DNA of 64,000 bases from Aphanomyces cochlioides. Taxonomy: Eukaryota; Oomycota; Saprolegniomycetes; Saprolegniales; Verrucalvaceae. This document shows, piece by piece, positions 32,021 to 43,327 of this stretch. The stretch spans positions 2,604,001-2,668,000 of the forward strand of contig JAHQRK010000006.1 of the NCBI GenBank assembly GCA_019828595.1, read 5' to 3'. How positions within the stretch are numbered: position 1 is the first letter of the stretch; every line of letters begins with the position of its first letter. Below the pieces are notes generated by a model. That model ran no database searches and was not told the origin of the DNA. It was given only the letters and a program-made list of their open reading frames with translations. The translations under genes and the position numbers were made by a program.

Positions 32021-32860
32021 GATGCTCTCTCATATGACATCGATACTCTACATGGCGTAGGATACAGGACGCCGCCATCATGTCGGGACATCTGGGTCCC
32101 GTTCTCTAGATATCTGGCTAGTATCATACTCATCATGAGTGTTTCCTCTTTAGACACAAGGTCGAGGCGCATCCAGAGAGCGCATTTTCATCATCAAATG
32201 CACCGAAAAGATTCGGTCATGGAACGAATATAAGTCACTCGATCTGGGCCATGCAATCTCATTTCTCATACTCTCAACTTGCGACTAGGTCGCCTCTTGA
32301 CAGCCAAAAACTTACTCCAAATAAGTGTATATCCGATAGAATAAGTACCTTCCAAGCAGCCTCGATTGGAACTGCGAAAGGCTTTCATGGATCAGCAGAA
32401 CTCAAACAAGATCGTGATCGTTTCCTCCACAGGAATTAGAACACATTGAGCTCCTAGCTAAATTAAGAGCTTGCAAAAGATGCCAGAATTGACACTACTG
32501 CAGCCGCGACGGCCATCATAGCCACTGCTACCTCCACCACTCCTTATAAGGCAACTAAAACTTCATCTGCTCGCTGTCTCCTTGTCAATCTGCAGCTCAT
32601 TCGAGATAAATATGTAACTTGGAGTGCCTGTCAAACGTGTCGTACTAAAGAGCGCGTAGGCTGAAACGCCTTTCATGCCTTAGAAGTAATAGAATTGAAT
32701 CTCACCAACCCACTGCCCTGTCAGTTATTGAAATCTGCTCTGACAGGCTGCCACGTATAATTTGAGTTTTGTCCAATGAAAAGCCTGGAATACGATTCAA
32801 GTTAGCCAATCAGATGCTGAATAGTCTCAACAGACACGAAAAGCTTCGACAGGTTTTGCG
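32021..32860. other. Intergenic / possible upstream exon of the mucin-like gene
   Basis: No clear coding signal. An ATG-ATG near 32073-32078 on the minus strand could begin a short first exon of the mucin-like gene, but no donor/acceptor pair is convincing. Confidence 0.35.
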
Positions 32861-35262
32861 ATGGAGGATTCGCTCCGGTTGGTGCACTCCATCCTGGACG
32901 AAGATAGGAGTTTCCTCGATTTCCTCAAGGACGAAAAGAGAACAGAGCGAGAAAGACTGCACCGTCAGCTGAGTCAATCCACTCATGTCCATCCTGAAAC
33001 GATCATCAACGACACGTGCCACAATCTCATGGACGAGCTGGAACTAGTCGAATCGGAACTTTCGTTTTATGAATCGCTCCAGCATGAACCAGACCCAACA
33101 CATCCGATAAGTATGCGAGAAGCACCTCGCCGCAGCCTCACACAGCCAAAGACGAGTACATCTTCCAACGATATTTCCGCTCCCATCGTTGTACTCGACT
33201 TTCGCCATGATTCAACTCACTCTGTTGTGTCTAGACTAGCAAGATGACACAGCAACGGCATCGAGTAGAGCTCATTGCAATGCGTTCCACTGATTCTATA
33301 TTGTGTAGGAGGACACAGTTCGTCCAGCGACTCAAGTTGATCCACCGGTGGGTATACTGACATTGCTCTCCGCCCTAATTCTTTCCTTCAGTGGGCTCGG
33401 CTTCCAGCAGCGCTACCGAAGAAGCCAAGCAGCTCCAAGCTGCTTGATCAATCCACGATGCCAAAGTCACTCACCCTTGGTCAAACTCGAAGGCGGTGTG
33501 CTGAGTCGTCAGCGCAGGATCGACGCGAAACAGCCCCAACCGATAGCAAGATCGCTTTCACTCGAGCCACGGCCCCTTCAGATCCACTAAAGCAAACTCC
33601 AGCCCCACTGGAGTATGCAGCATCTACAAGCGGCAAGATGCCAGAGGATGATGACAGACATGCTCATATACCGACACACCCAACGCAGAGGTTATCAATG
33701 TCTTCGCTGGACCAGGAGCCACTGGATCGATCGAATGGTCAGCGAGAGATCGCGGAAGCTCTTGCAGCAGTCGAGGAAACTTGCAAAGCACAACAACAGA
33801 AGGAACTCAACGACGTGCTCATGCAGAACGAGCTGCGTCTTGAACGTGAAAAACGCCATATCGTTGACAAGTATGCAATGGAGACACAGGTGAAGAAAGG
33901 AGCGCTTGAGCGCCAGCTCGAACTCGACCGCGTCTGTGCAATCCGTGAAATGGAAGAGAAGTTTGCGGTAAGTCTATCGACCAACCTTGACGTCCATCGC
34001 GCTAACAGCTTTGGGCTCTAGAGCGATCTCCAAGGCTTAGAAGAACGGATGAAGCAGGCAGTTGCCGATGAGCTCGACCACCGCCGCGACCGCATGGCGA
34101 TGACACTGCTCCAGCGGCAAGAAGAAATCCTCCAGCACCAACGCAAAGCTGTCATGGAAACACACGAAGTCAAGGAGCGTGAAGAGATGGCCAAGCTCGA
34201 GCAAGCTCTCCAGAGCGGAGCGACGCTGCGCATCCAACAAGTAGGTCCAAGCCTTTGCAGGTTGTCTTGACAAGATTATAGTTGCGAGATCGATTAGCTA
34301 GCCAACGTCAAGCCAAACTGAACGAGATGGAGCGAGCTGCACAAGTTTCCCTGGAGCGTGAGCTCGAGCTCCTTCGATGCCAGCATGATGCCGATATGCT
34401 CACCCAAGTCCACGAGACGCAGGATCGTCTTCGTCAGTAAGTTTCGCCAAGGAAACGAGTTGGAGCTTGATTTTGCCTGCGTAGACAGCACGAGGCCCAA
34501 GTTGACTCGTTGCGGAAAGCTCTCGCAGTCGACGAGACGAAATCTCTCAACGACGTGACGGAACAACTCCGACAAAACCACATGAAGCGGTGTGGAACTT
34601 GCTAACTGTCCAAGTTGTCTGATGGGATTTGTAGCATCCAGCGGATACGTGACGAGCACGAAGCGCAACGCCACGAGCGACTTGTGCAGCTACAGCAAAC
34701 GTACGAAGCTGAATACCTTCAGCGCATGGACGCATTGCATTCCAAACTCGACAGCAACCTCGAAAATGAGCTCGCAAGCCTCGTCGACGAGCTCAAGAAG
34801 GCAAACCAGAAAGCTCTCGACGACCGAACGACTTTTTTCGCGGAGATCGGCAACCGACTCAAGACAGAGCTGCACTACATGCTGACGATGCCCAAACCGA
34901 AGCGAATCAAGCAAAATGAGCGCAAAGCTGACGACGACAGTGCCGAGAGCTACGAGTCGGAGGCTTTGACGCAGCTACAGTCGCTCAGGGTGACGAGCCG
35001 CCAAGTGAACCAGTGGATTCATGCACTCACGCAAGAATTTGTCGACTTGAGCGAACAGAACGCCGTGCTCCTCGAGTCTGTGGGCAAGATGCAAGCTCAG
35101 TTGGGATCGTGGAAGCAAAAGTGCCTCGTCGAGACGGAATTGAACGACCAGCAACGAGCCAAACTCGACGTTCTCCAGCGAGAGATGCGCGAAAAAGATC
35201 AACTTTGTCGACGGCTCTATCTCGCCAACGAAGAACTGCTCAAACAACGTCCCCCTCCATAA
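32861..35262 (+). CDS. Long coiled-coil protein (centrosomal/basal-body type), about 700 residues
   Basis: The ATG at 32861 starts MEDSLRLVHSILDEDRSFLD. Coding continues through about seven exons separated by GT-AG introns, for example 33969-34021, near 34241-34281, 34437-34486 and near 34590-34634. A Ser/Pro-rich linker (LDQSTMPKSLTLGQ...) leads into a continuous charged heptad region from about 33740 onward: EALAAVEETCKAQQQKELND, LRLEREKRHIVDKYAMETQ, EERMKQAVADELDHRRDRMA and ELASLVDELKKANQKALDDR. It ends in another helix, LQREMREKDQLCRRLYLANE, before K-Q-R-P-P-P. No motor, kinase or membrane segment is seen. Proteins of this build often sit at centrosomes, basal bodies or the Golgi, but there is no diagnostic motif, so the role is open. 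Exon junctions at 33220-33400 are the least certain. Confidence 0.7.
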
Positions 35263-37220
35263 ATTAGACTGCCAGCGTTGAATAGAGTACTGTAGCAAGT
35301 CCAGTCGTGGATGGTTTCAGAGAGTTCGCCCCGTGTTCTTATTGACAACTGCTCCAAAGATTGCGACGAGATGGAAAGATCGCCCACGACTCTACAGGGC
35401 ACGGAAAGGCAACACAGATGCAGTCCATGCTCTTGAAAACGTCAGGCTCAACCAGGTTCTGAGGTGGACAGACCCTGCTCGTCCGATCGAAGAACGACGA
35501 CCGGGCGAGATTTCAAGCCTCACTCGGTCTCCATCGTTCTCCGGAGACGACGCGCTTTCTTTTCATGCAGGACGAACAGGACGAGAACATTGCTGGGTGT
35601 GTCGTTGTGTACATTCACAGCCAGCAGCAGCATCGTCTTTGTCTGGTGGGTGACAGCGAACATGCAGGAGCTGCCATCATGGTTGCGAATTTATTGCACA
35701 AATGTCAAATGTCCTCGTAGCATTCGCATACAAATTCTCATAGAATACGCGTTGAAAAAGGTCATGCGGGTGACGCGATCACAAGACTGGAGTGGTCCAA
35801 CTGGACATCTTCCCGCAATTGGTGTCGTGCCTCCGTGTCGCGGTGGCGAAAGGCAGGCGCAACGCCACGACCGCCATGCCATCTCCTACGTATCACACTC
35901 TTCCTCCACTGTCGAATTGAAAGCCATCCCATGTTGGACAACGACAACTTGTCATCCATCCTGATCTGCCCCGCGACAGCTCTGTCCCTACATGTGGAGA
36001 TCGAATCGTGCGCTGCTGCTGCTTCTGCTAGGAGCGCCGCCTTTGCTTTTCCATTTCTCCACGAATGCGCTCGCATCTATATCATCTCTCTCTCTCTCGT
36101 TGAAACCTCGCCCGGCGCTGTCGTCGACACAACCAAGTTGTCACCCAAAATGGCCCACGTCGTGTGGGTTTCATACTGGACACTTGAGCCATGTGCAATA
36201 TTTAAAAAATCTCATTTTGAGATTATATACAAATATCAAGTGAAACCGAGTTTTTGAGTAAAAAAATATTGCCACCGACGACACTCCATATGCGCGTGAG
36301 TTCGACGACGCGTTGGCGAAGCACACAGGAGAGCGTTCCGGTCTTTAACGCGAGTCGAGAGATGGGTTTTACGTCGTCACGGAAGCTGCAGAGGAGACGT
36401 GTAACATGGTCATCGCATTCGGAGCGCATTCCAAGCATCTTTCTCCAGTCTCGTCAATGTAAGTTTGAAAAATGCGATTTCAAGGACGGGCGCGCCATGG
36501 ACAGCGCCGCGACTTTGGTTGAATTTAGTATAAAAAAGCCCATAGTAGCTCAAAATGATGGCATGGAGGATATAACCCTCGCGACGTCAACTGATTGCTG
36601 TTGACGAGGGCGGGGAAAGCGACGATCGATAGAGAACGTTGCCCTTTCTGTGCATAAACGTCTCTCTCTCTCGTCGCAATCCAATCGACAGGATCTTGCA
36701 CGCAAATCAGTTTGCCTTCCTCTCGACATGGCCTTGCCGCTTTGCAAATCAGGTCATTCAATTACAAAATTATATTTATGTATGACAAGATGTAACTGCA
36801 TTAAGAACTACTTTGTATTTTACGGCTCATAATTGAAGAATAGGTAGCATTTTTCAAAAAGGATCTTATTATTCACATGTGACAAGAGCTTTAAAGGCTG
36901 TTTTGAATGTATAGAAGGTTTCAATCTGACGATGAAGATAGTATTTTCAAAAAATATCTTATTGACGATATGTGACAAGAGCTTTAAAGACTGTTTTGAA
37001 TGTATTAATTTCATTTTCATACGTTTCAACATACAGTATGACAAGTCAAACTTGCATTGGTTTAAACGTGAAAGCGAACGTTGGACCTGATGGCGCCAGA
37101 CCCGACGTGAGTCCAGCAGAGCGTGCTGCCCACATGTAGGCCATTTGTCGGGATGGTTCTGGCCAGACTGGCGGCCCTTCCTCATGTCGCCCATTCGTGA
37201 TTTTGTTCGCCACTTCCAAC
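35263..37220. other. Gene-poor region, no supported gene
   Basis: About 2 kb. Several frames over 100 codons exist on both strands at 35330-36260, but they overlap each other and lack domains or splice structure. A diverged direct repeat lies at its right part. Confidence 0.4.
36877..37005. repeat. Two direct copies of a 36-bp unit, 93 bp apart
   Basis: ATGTGACAAGAGCTTTAAAG(G/A)CTGTTTTGAATGTAT occurs at 36877-36912 and 36970-37005 with a single difference. The sequence before each copy is also related (TTTTCAAAAA then TCTTATT), so the repeat unit is probably about 93 bp. Confidence 0.7.
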
Positions 37221-37805
37221 ATGAGTGTATTGATGATGCCCACTTTGCTGCCAACGTCGTCCGTCGCACACACTTTATGCAATGTCCAGGGCTGCTACCG
37301 CTTTGCGAAATGCCAGGGAAGCTGTCTCATCCATGCGACTGCGTTGAGTCTGTATGGTGGCCCGAAGTCGCCAGCGCACTCCGCATCGTCGTCTCCTCGA
37401 TCGACGACGTCGTCGTCGAATTCGTCGTCCAAGAACCGCCGGTGCTTTATCGAACACTGCGTCAAGTTTGCACGAATTGGCGGCCTCTGCACGCAACACA
37501 ACATGCAATTGAGCAACCAACGCCGCAAGTGCAGCGTGGAAGAATGCTCGTCGTATGCACGCACGGCAGGACTGTGCATTCGCCACGGCGGCGGCAAACT
37601 CTGCTCGGTCGAAGGATGCACCACGGTGCAGCAATCTGGTGGCCTCTGTCGAGCTCACGGCGGTGGCTCCAAGTGCAAACCATGCAAAGTCGCAGGCTGT
37701 ACGCATTTCGCCCGCGTTGGCGGCCTCTGTGGCCAACACAAGAAGCAAAAGACTCTCCATGAAGAGTCGGTCGCTGTTTTAATATCCGTGCTGCGAAGTG
37801 CGTAG
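37221..37805 (+). CDS. C-x4-C-x9-C-x2-H repeat protein, paralogue 1 (five repeats)
   Basis: Belongs to the oomycete Cys/His-repeat family sometimes labelled WRKY19-like. Five units match C-x4-C-x9-C-x2-H: CNVQGCYRFAKCQGSCLIH, CFIEHCVKFARIGGLCTQH, CSVEECSSYARTAGLCIRH, CSVEGCTTVQQSGGLCRAH and CKVAGCTHFARVGGLCGQH. Units 1 and 2 are separated by a Ser-rich linker. Units 2 and 3 are joined by the family signature N-M-Q-L-S-N-Q-R-R-K. HGGGK or HGGGSK follows later units. The three Cys and one His per unit suggest zinc-binding microdomains; whether they bind DNA, RNA or protein is unknown. The ATG at 37221 is chosen by comparison with the paralogues (an earlier in-frame Met is at 37197). This is the only copy on the plus strand and has one repeat more than the other three. 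Confidence 0.8.
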   Translation: MSVLMMPTLLPTSSVAHTLCNVQGCYRFAKCQGSCLIHATALSLYGGPKSPAHSASSSPRSTTSSSNSSSKNRRCFIEHCVKFARIGGLCTQHNMQLSNQRRKCSVEECSSYARTAGLCIRHGGGKLCSVEGCTTVQQSGGLCRAHGGGSKCKPCKVAGCTHFARVGGLCGQHKKQKTLHEESVAVLISVLRSA

Positions 37806-39129
37806 GAGTAGACATGAACCTTATATATAAAGCCTTAACTTATCAACCAAGAGCTCGAATGATCTCATCGATTGCAGCTTTTGTAATGGCTTCCGACGTC
37901 CTTGGACTTGTCGCGGGCTTGACTCCATCAGGCGAATAGCCCTTGGCGGGGTAGGTCCAAGTGTGCCGGCTTGTGACGACCACACCACGGCGTTCAAAGC
38001 CCGCAAGTGTGGCGGCTACAGCCCTCCCAAGCCAATGCCAAGCCATTGCGCAAAGTCGAGAGGCGTTTGATCCACGAAAAGATAGAGTCCGATTGACTCG
38101 ACAACCACGTTCGTGGTACAAATTCCATTGTAAATGCAGATATGCCTCCCCTGATGTCCGACGAAGGCCGAAAAGTACCAACAATTTATCCCCAGGCTAG
38201 CTTTCACAAAGGACAACTACCCCTGGGATGCGTAGCTCACGTGATCATTCAGTCTTTTGTTGTCTGTGGGGGGGAAGAACATGCGCGATGTCGCTGGGAG
38301 TCTGCCAACACGTCTCGATTGTACGTTTGACAGATTGCACAACTTTTTGACAAAGACATGAGCGAGTGTGGACAGAGAAGGACGAGATTGCCGTCCTCTG
38401 ACTGAAAATCGACCTCTGGCTTTTTCTTGTTTGTGGTGACGAGCCGGCCAACAATGTCGCGATGTATCACATGGTCCACATGGACACAATCTCGCCATGA
38501 CTTTGCGTATCGTGAGCTCGTCGCGCAACCACTCTGTCCATGGCGACGCCACGCCTTTGGCAAGAGCAAATTGGTTTCATAGCGTAGTTGTCAATGGGAA
38601 TTGATGGGGGAGATACGGATGGGGGGGGGGCTCATCATGGAGGCGCTCAACGTTGTCCCCTGTCAAATTTCGTTGCAAGTTCACCCAGCGACCAAGATCT
38701 CTCTCCTTCTTTGCGAGAGAATGCCGACGAGCATGAAAAAGAACCGCGTTCGTCCACGCTCTTGAACAATATGGCATAGGGATAGGCTATCTTTGCAACA
38801 TGGACGGCGATTTCTCCACCACGTGCTTTGGGCTGAAGTTGCCACCTGCTGCGTTGGTTTCCAAGCCTTGCTGGACGGTGGACAGCGTAGAGGGCCGCCG
38901 CTTTTGTCTCATGCAGGCCTTGGACTGTCCTAACCTGACGTCATTTTCGGGGTATCTCTCGCAGCGGAAAGCAGGGCGTCGTCGCCCGTACGCTGTCTTT
39001 CAAAGTGGTCTTTCTGACGTAGATTGAGGCCTTCCTGAGGAGGATGAAGGATGAAGGCGTTCTGGTGGACGACTCGGCGAATACATTTGCTTAGGAAGAT
39101 GAATAAATTAGAGTTTTGTCCACGACGAT
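37806..39129. other. Intergenic between Cys/His-repeat paralogues 1 and 2
   Basis: No supported gene. It contains a run of G at about 38624-38632. Minus-strand open frames at 37843-38569 have no recognisable content. Confidence 0.4.
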
Positions 39130-39570
39130 CTAGCATGAAGGGGTGATGGCTTCAGTCCTCGTGTGTAACCGGCAGAGCCCTTGGGTTGAACACGCCACCG
39201 ACTTGCATCCTGGGATGGTGCAGGCTTTGCCGCCTCCATGACGCGCGCAGAGTCCACCAGAGCGGGCGTACGCCGCACAGTCGTCGACGGTGCATTTGCG
39301 TTTCTTGCTGCTGAATTGCATGTTGTGTTTGGTGCAGAGCCCGTCGATGCGGGCGACTTGTTGGCATTTCTCAATCGCACACGACTTCGACCGGTGCATG
39401 CGCGATCGGTTCGTATGGAGGAGATGGTGTAGCTGCATCTTGTAGGGCGTTGGAGACACTGGCGGCGACACGGATGCTTGAGAGTGCGCGAGGCAGCAAG
39501 AATTGCGCTTCGCCATTCGCGTGCATCCTTGTTGGGCGCATAGAACGTGACTTATTGCCAAAACGTCCAT
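39130..39570 (-). CDS. C-x4-C-x9-C-x2-H repeat protein, paralogue 2 (four repeats)
   Basis: About 146 residues from the ATG at 39570 (MDVLAISHVLCAQQGC). Repeats are CAQQGCTRMAKRNSCCLAH, CAIEKCQQVARIDGLCTKH, CTVDDCAAYARSGGLCARH and CTIPGCKSVACSTQGLCRLH. The last has ten instead of nine residues before the third Cys, as in paralogues 3 and 4. Between units 1 and 2 is the conserved KMQLHHLLH helix-like segment, and between 2 and 3 the basic NMQFSSKKRK linker, which could act in nuclear import or nucleic-acid contact (inference). An upstream in-frame extension to 39708 exists, but the paralogues diverge there and a conserved promoter block overlaps it. Single exon, same orientation as paralogues 3 and 4. 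Confidence 0.8.
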   Translation of the reverse strand: MDVLAISHVLCAQQGCTRMAKRNSCCLAHSQASVSPPVSPTPYKMQLHHLLHTNRSRMHRSKSCAIEKCQQVARIDGLCTKHNMQFSSKKRKCTVDDCAAYARSGGLCARHGGGKACTIPGCKSVACSTQGLCRLHTRTEAITPSC

Positions 39571-39664
39571 GGAAGTTGATCTGTCGAGGGAATTGGAAAA
39601 TGACACAAGACGCCAACGCAGCCATGCGCATGCGCCGTGAATCTCTGCCGCGATGGCCAGAAGT

Positions 39665-39718
39665 ACAATAAAACAGAAATTCCAAGTGGTCAGACGCCCA
39701 TGCCACATGGTTGTAAAG
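39665..39718 (-). promoter_or_regulatory. Conserved upstream block of Cys/His paralogue 2
   Basis: Reading toward the gene, CTTTACAACCATGTG (39718-39704) is followed by CTGTTTTATTGT (39676-39665), the latter about 95 bases upstream of the ATG. Both words recur upstream of paralogue 3, and the second also upstream of paralogue 4. Confidence 0.6.
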
Positions 39719-41681
39719 GCGGAGGCAGCGGCGGCGGCGTGTATATGTTTTTCAGTCAGATGACCCGCGGTAATCGCCAGATCCTGCTGTACTTAGGCCG
39801 GCAATTGCATGAGCAATTCTCTGGATCTCGTGGTCTCCTCCTTTGTTGTTGCCCTCGCGCCCCCTAACCAAGGGGGGCTAAGGGGGGGGACACTCCCCCC
39901 TCAACCTTCGTTGGTTCAATACCGCAAGTCTGGCGATGGCTAGCGCGATGGCAGACGAGTTAGCTTGCGTCTTAAAAGCGCCGAGTCGAACGCGTCGCTG
40001 GTGATAGTAGGCCTTTGGTGTTTCGTCGACGGTCGGTCGATCGATCGTTGTCGATGCATCATGGAATGTCCAGTGCGTAGAGGAACCAGCCACGGTCATG
40101 AAGTCGCGCAAGGTTTCTGAGCGCATGCTGCCAAGTTGATCGTTTCTTTAGCGCCGCGGCAGATCATGTCGCCGTGACATGTGGCCAAGTTTTGTTTTGT
40201 TTTGTGTGTTTTTTTTGCATTTTTTCGCAGTGGATCGTCCCACGACCACATGATGCGCATCGCATATCCAACCATCCTCTTCTTTTGCCCGACGGGAGGA
40301 GCTCAACATGGATGAAAAGGTCCACCGCGATACAAATCTCCCAGTCACATTGGACGCGGAGAGAACCATGACGTGCCATCATGGAGTCATTCGAGTCGAG
40401 CGACGGTAGCTCCGCGGGGGATGTGGGCTTTCCCAGAGGGAAGAAGACAGGAGAGTGCCATCCACCGACGATGGAGTCTCGTCCTCATGCGCATAAAAGA
40501 GGAGAGTCCAAGGCGTTGTCGTCGTCTACATGTCGCTGTTGAGTGGAATTTTCGTCAAGCGATGCCAATGGAACGTTGATTGCGTTGGGTGAAGGGGGCG
40601 ACAGGCGGCCTTGGATAACTAATCGGCAACGATGGCTGGACGCAATGGGCGCAACGTTATCAATTCATCGACCAGAGGAGCTGGCGTTGGAACTTTCTCA
40701 ATACGAGCGTGGCTTGTGCGCCGACCACGCAGGCCATTTGAACGCCAAGACGACGACATGCCTGGGTAGCTCCGTTAGAGCGCTCTTCGCGGCGAAACAA
40801 CAAGCAAGTCACTCCACGCTGCAAAGACATACTCATTGTCAGCCCAGCGCTCTCTCCCGCCATCTCACTTTGCGCTACAACGCTGATGCAATCGGAAGAA
40901 AGGTGCGTGCGCCCACATGCGTCGTCGCAATGTTTCTTCAAAGCTCTCCACGTTGTAAAGGACACGCTGAACGCACCGAGTCGCTTTGGACACCAGATCT
41001 CGTGAAAGCCAGCCAACGCGAGGATATTCCGTCCTAGAGACAGCACGAAGTGTCTCCCCCGATGCAGATTGCACAAACACGCGTCTCGCCATCTCTCAAG
41101 CGTGCAAGTGCACGTCGAATTGGACGCAGACAAGCCTCCTCCGTTCTCCCAACCGCCTGTCGCGATTTCTCATGCGCAAGCCGGTCAACAATATGGTCAA
41201 GTCCGCCACGTTGCGTTGCGATGCACAACAACAGAGAGAGGCCCAGATGGAGCAGAACTCTCCATGAACATGCGAAAGAAACTAGTAAACTCCATGGAGA
41301 CAAGCGTCAACATTTTCAATGCGCAATCCAAGCCACGACAGTCGAGAGAAACATACGATCAAGCGCGCCCCCAGCGGAGGGGGCTTTGCAGGGGGGAAGG
41401 CTGCTCCCACTTGTGTGTGCAATTGTTGATTCCGAGAGCTCGTGGGCCTGTCTATTGTATTGTAAACCACGAGCAAGTTTACGTCCGGGGAACGCCATGG
41501 AGGGGCGAACTGAACGCGTGACGCAACGCGACGCCATGCCGTGGCTCGTCTAGCAAAGTTTCGTTCGTCGCCAGTGAGTTATCCTACCTTGGTCTTGTTT
41601 CTCTGTCGCTATGCCAACGCGTTTGGGCTTCGAGTTGATGCAAGGAAGATCCGATTCGAATAAGTTAAGATTACAGTCGAC
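39719..41681. other. Gene-poor spacer between Cys/His paralogues 2 and 3
   Basis: About 2 kb. Overlapping open frames on both strands (40543-41553) have no recognisable domain and I do not support them as genes. Poly-C/G tracts occur at about 39860-39900. Confidence 0.4.
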
Positions 41682-42125
41682 TTAGCACGACAGTTCGATT
41701 GCAGCAGGGGGTTCGGATCGGACGTGGAAACGACAGAGACCTTGGGGCGAGCACGAGACGGATTTGCACCCGACGATCGAGCACGGTTTGCCGCCTCCAT
41801 GGCGCGCGCAGAGCCCGCTCGAGCGAGCGTACGACGAGCAGTTGTCCATCGTGCATTTGCGCTTGCGGCTGCTGAACTGCATGTTGTGTTTGGTGCAAAA
41901 GCCGTCGATGCGCGCGACTTGGGCGCACTTGTCAATCGCACACGTTTTGGTTCTCGACATGCGCAGCCGTTGCTTGTGGAGGAGCGTTTGGAGCTGCATC
42001 TTGTGGGGCACGGGGGAGACGGGCGACTGTGGTTCCGAGTGCGCGAGGCAGCGAAAGTCGCGCTTTGCAAAGCGCGTGCAGCCGTCGACGGCGCAAATCG
42101 CGCGGCAAATCGACGCAATGACCAT
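41682..42125 (-). CDS. C-x4-C-x9-C-x2-H repeat protein, paralogue 3 (four repeats)
   Basis: About 147 residues from the ATG at 42125 (MVIASICRAICAVDGC). The four units are CAVDGCTRFAKRDFRCLAH, CAIDKCAQVARIDGFCTKH, CTMDNCSSYARSSGLCARH and CSIVGCKSVSCSPQGLCRFH. Linkers are KMQLQTLLHKQRLR and NMQFSSRKRK. It aligns end to end with paralogues 2 and 4. Divergence is concentrated in the first unit's loop and in the C-terminal 10-15 residues, while Cys/His positions and the basic linker are fixed, which points to selection on the zinc-binding frame. The longer in-frame reading to 42335 overlaps the conserved promoter words and is rejected as coding. Confidence 0.8.
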   Translation of the reverse strand: MVIASICRAICAVDGCTRFAKRDFRCLAHSEPQSPVSPVPHKMQLQTLLHKQRLRMSRTKTCAIDKCAQVARIDGFCTKHNMQFSSRKRKCTMDNCSSYARSSGLCARHGGGKPCSIVGCKSVSCSPQGLCRFHVRSEPPAAIELSC

Positions 42126-42240
42126 GAGATGCTTTCGAGATGACAAATTGAAAACTGACTCAACATGAACGCAACCTTGTCCACCATCTGAGACGTCCCG
42201 GGTTGCTCGTGTTCTCTCCCCCAGCACCGACTCTTGGCGT

Positions 42241-42296
42241 ACAATAAAACAGAAACGCTCGAAAATGTTCCGTCGGTCAGTCACATGGTTGTAAAG
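42241..42296 (-). promoter_or_regulatory. Conserved upstream block of Cys/His paralogue 3
   Basis: CTTTACAACCATGTG at 42296-42282 and CTGTTTTATTGT at 42252-42241 (minus strand), the latter about 116 bases before the ATG. Order and orientation match paralogue 2. Confidence 0.6.
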
Positions 42297-43111
42297 AGGA
42301 CCGACCTCTAGCGACCCACCGACCGACTGCTCCATGTTATGTGTACATTCTGGACGCGGCTGTAATCGCCACGAGGTTTACTGTCCTGCTGGCCCCTTTT
42401 GGTAAACGTACCGTATGTCGTGCTGACACAGGAAGGATCCCCCGCCAGGAGTGCTCCATCGAGCTGCCTCCCCTTGGGGCAATACACTCGACAGTTTAGC
42501 TTGAGCGTGGCAGGGAGCCGAGTATTCTGGCTAGCGACGAGCACTCTCTTGGTGTACATTTGAGGCGCTACAGAATACGCGATCGATGCGTTTACATGTC
42601 TTGGGTGGCAACAAATCTCACTGACACTTGTTACTCTGTGCACCGTCGCACCAGGACCGGCTTGATGCGATGAAAACTTTTTGGACAACAATACTTGGCG
42701 GCGATATGATCTGTTTCTCGCCGCGCAGTCGTCACAAAGGCTCCCGAATTTTCTCCCGCCGTCCTCTGACAAGCAATCGACGGCAAGGAGAGAGCACTCC
42801 AGTCGTGAATTGTGTTGCTGTTGCTGCTTTTTTTCGTGATTGAATTTGTAACACTCGCCCCAACTGTACAACCGCATGACCAGCGCTGGCCTATGTTACA
42901 CTGGCAATCTCGCTGACAATTGCCGTGATTTATGCATTCCTTCCTGTTCGTCTTATCAACACGAGATCAGAGCAGGCGCTAGCCACGCTCAGGCGCTTCT
43001 TCTTGGCATCCAATCGGCCGCCAACTACATCACACCGTCACCAGCCATTCGAGTGTTATAATTTTCACTTGGAGTTTGTATAGAAGGAGAACTTGACATC
43101 ATAAGAATGAC

Positions 43112-43271
43112 ATTTGATTGGTTAAAATCCATGACTTTTTAGAACACAATATATTTTGATTGGTTAAAAATATGATTCCAAATTGGACTCAGCTGTCGAA
43201 TCGAATCGACTTGCCAGAATCGACTAACAATCGACTAGCCAATCATATATCCATATTTTGACCAATCAAAT
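43112..43271. mobile_element. MITE-like 160-bp element with 17-bp terminal inverted repeats
   Basis: ATTTGATTGGTTAAAAT at 43112-43128 and its reverse complement, with one mismatch, at 43255-43271 bound an AT-rich, non-coding segment. A second internal copy of TTTGATTGGTTAAAAA lies near 43156. Single ends of the same type (ATTGGTCAAAAT or CCAATCAAAT) occur elsewhere in the window, for example near 8560, 49571 and 49783. No clear target-site duplication was identified. Confidence 0.55.
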
Positions 43272-43291
43272 CACCTTAATTTTGTGACTTG

Positions 43292-43327
43292 GGGAAAGGC
43301 CATGGGAAAGGCCATGGGAAAGGCCAT
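43292..43327. repeat. Short tandem repeat, three perfect 12-bp units
   Basis: GGGAAAGGCCAT is repeated three times head to tail with no mismatch. Confidence 0.9.

Noticed and set aside
35330..36260. Possible gene(s) after the coiled-coil protein
   Set aside because: Frames on both strands overlap, composition is unremarkable, and no family or intron pattern supports coding.
37145..37762. A 205-codon frame overlapping Cys/His paralogue 1
   Set aside because: It is the same DNA in another frame; only the 37221-37805 frame shows the regular Cys/His units.
39571..39708. N-terminal extension of Cys/His paralogue 2 with a hydrophobic stretch resembling a signal peptide
   Set aside because: The paralogues do not share it at protein level, and the extension overlaps the conserved CTGTTTTATTGT promoter word, which argues for non-coding DNA.
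40543..41553. Several overlapping open frames over 130 codons between Cys/His paralogues 2 and 3
   Set aside because: They overlap on both strands, contain no domain or repeat signature and have no splice structure. They fit chance frames in GC-richer spacer.
36877..43327. CRISPR-like array from the short direct repeats
   Set aside because: Only two or three units with no regular unique spacers, in eukaryotic intron-bearing DNA.
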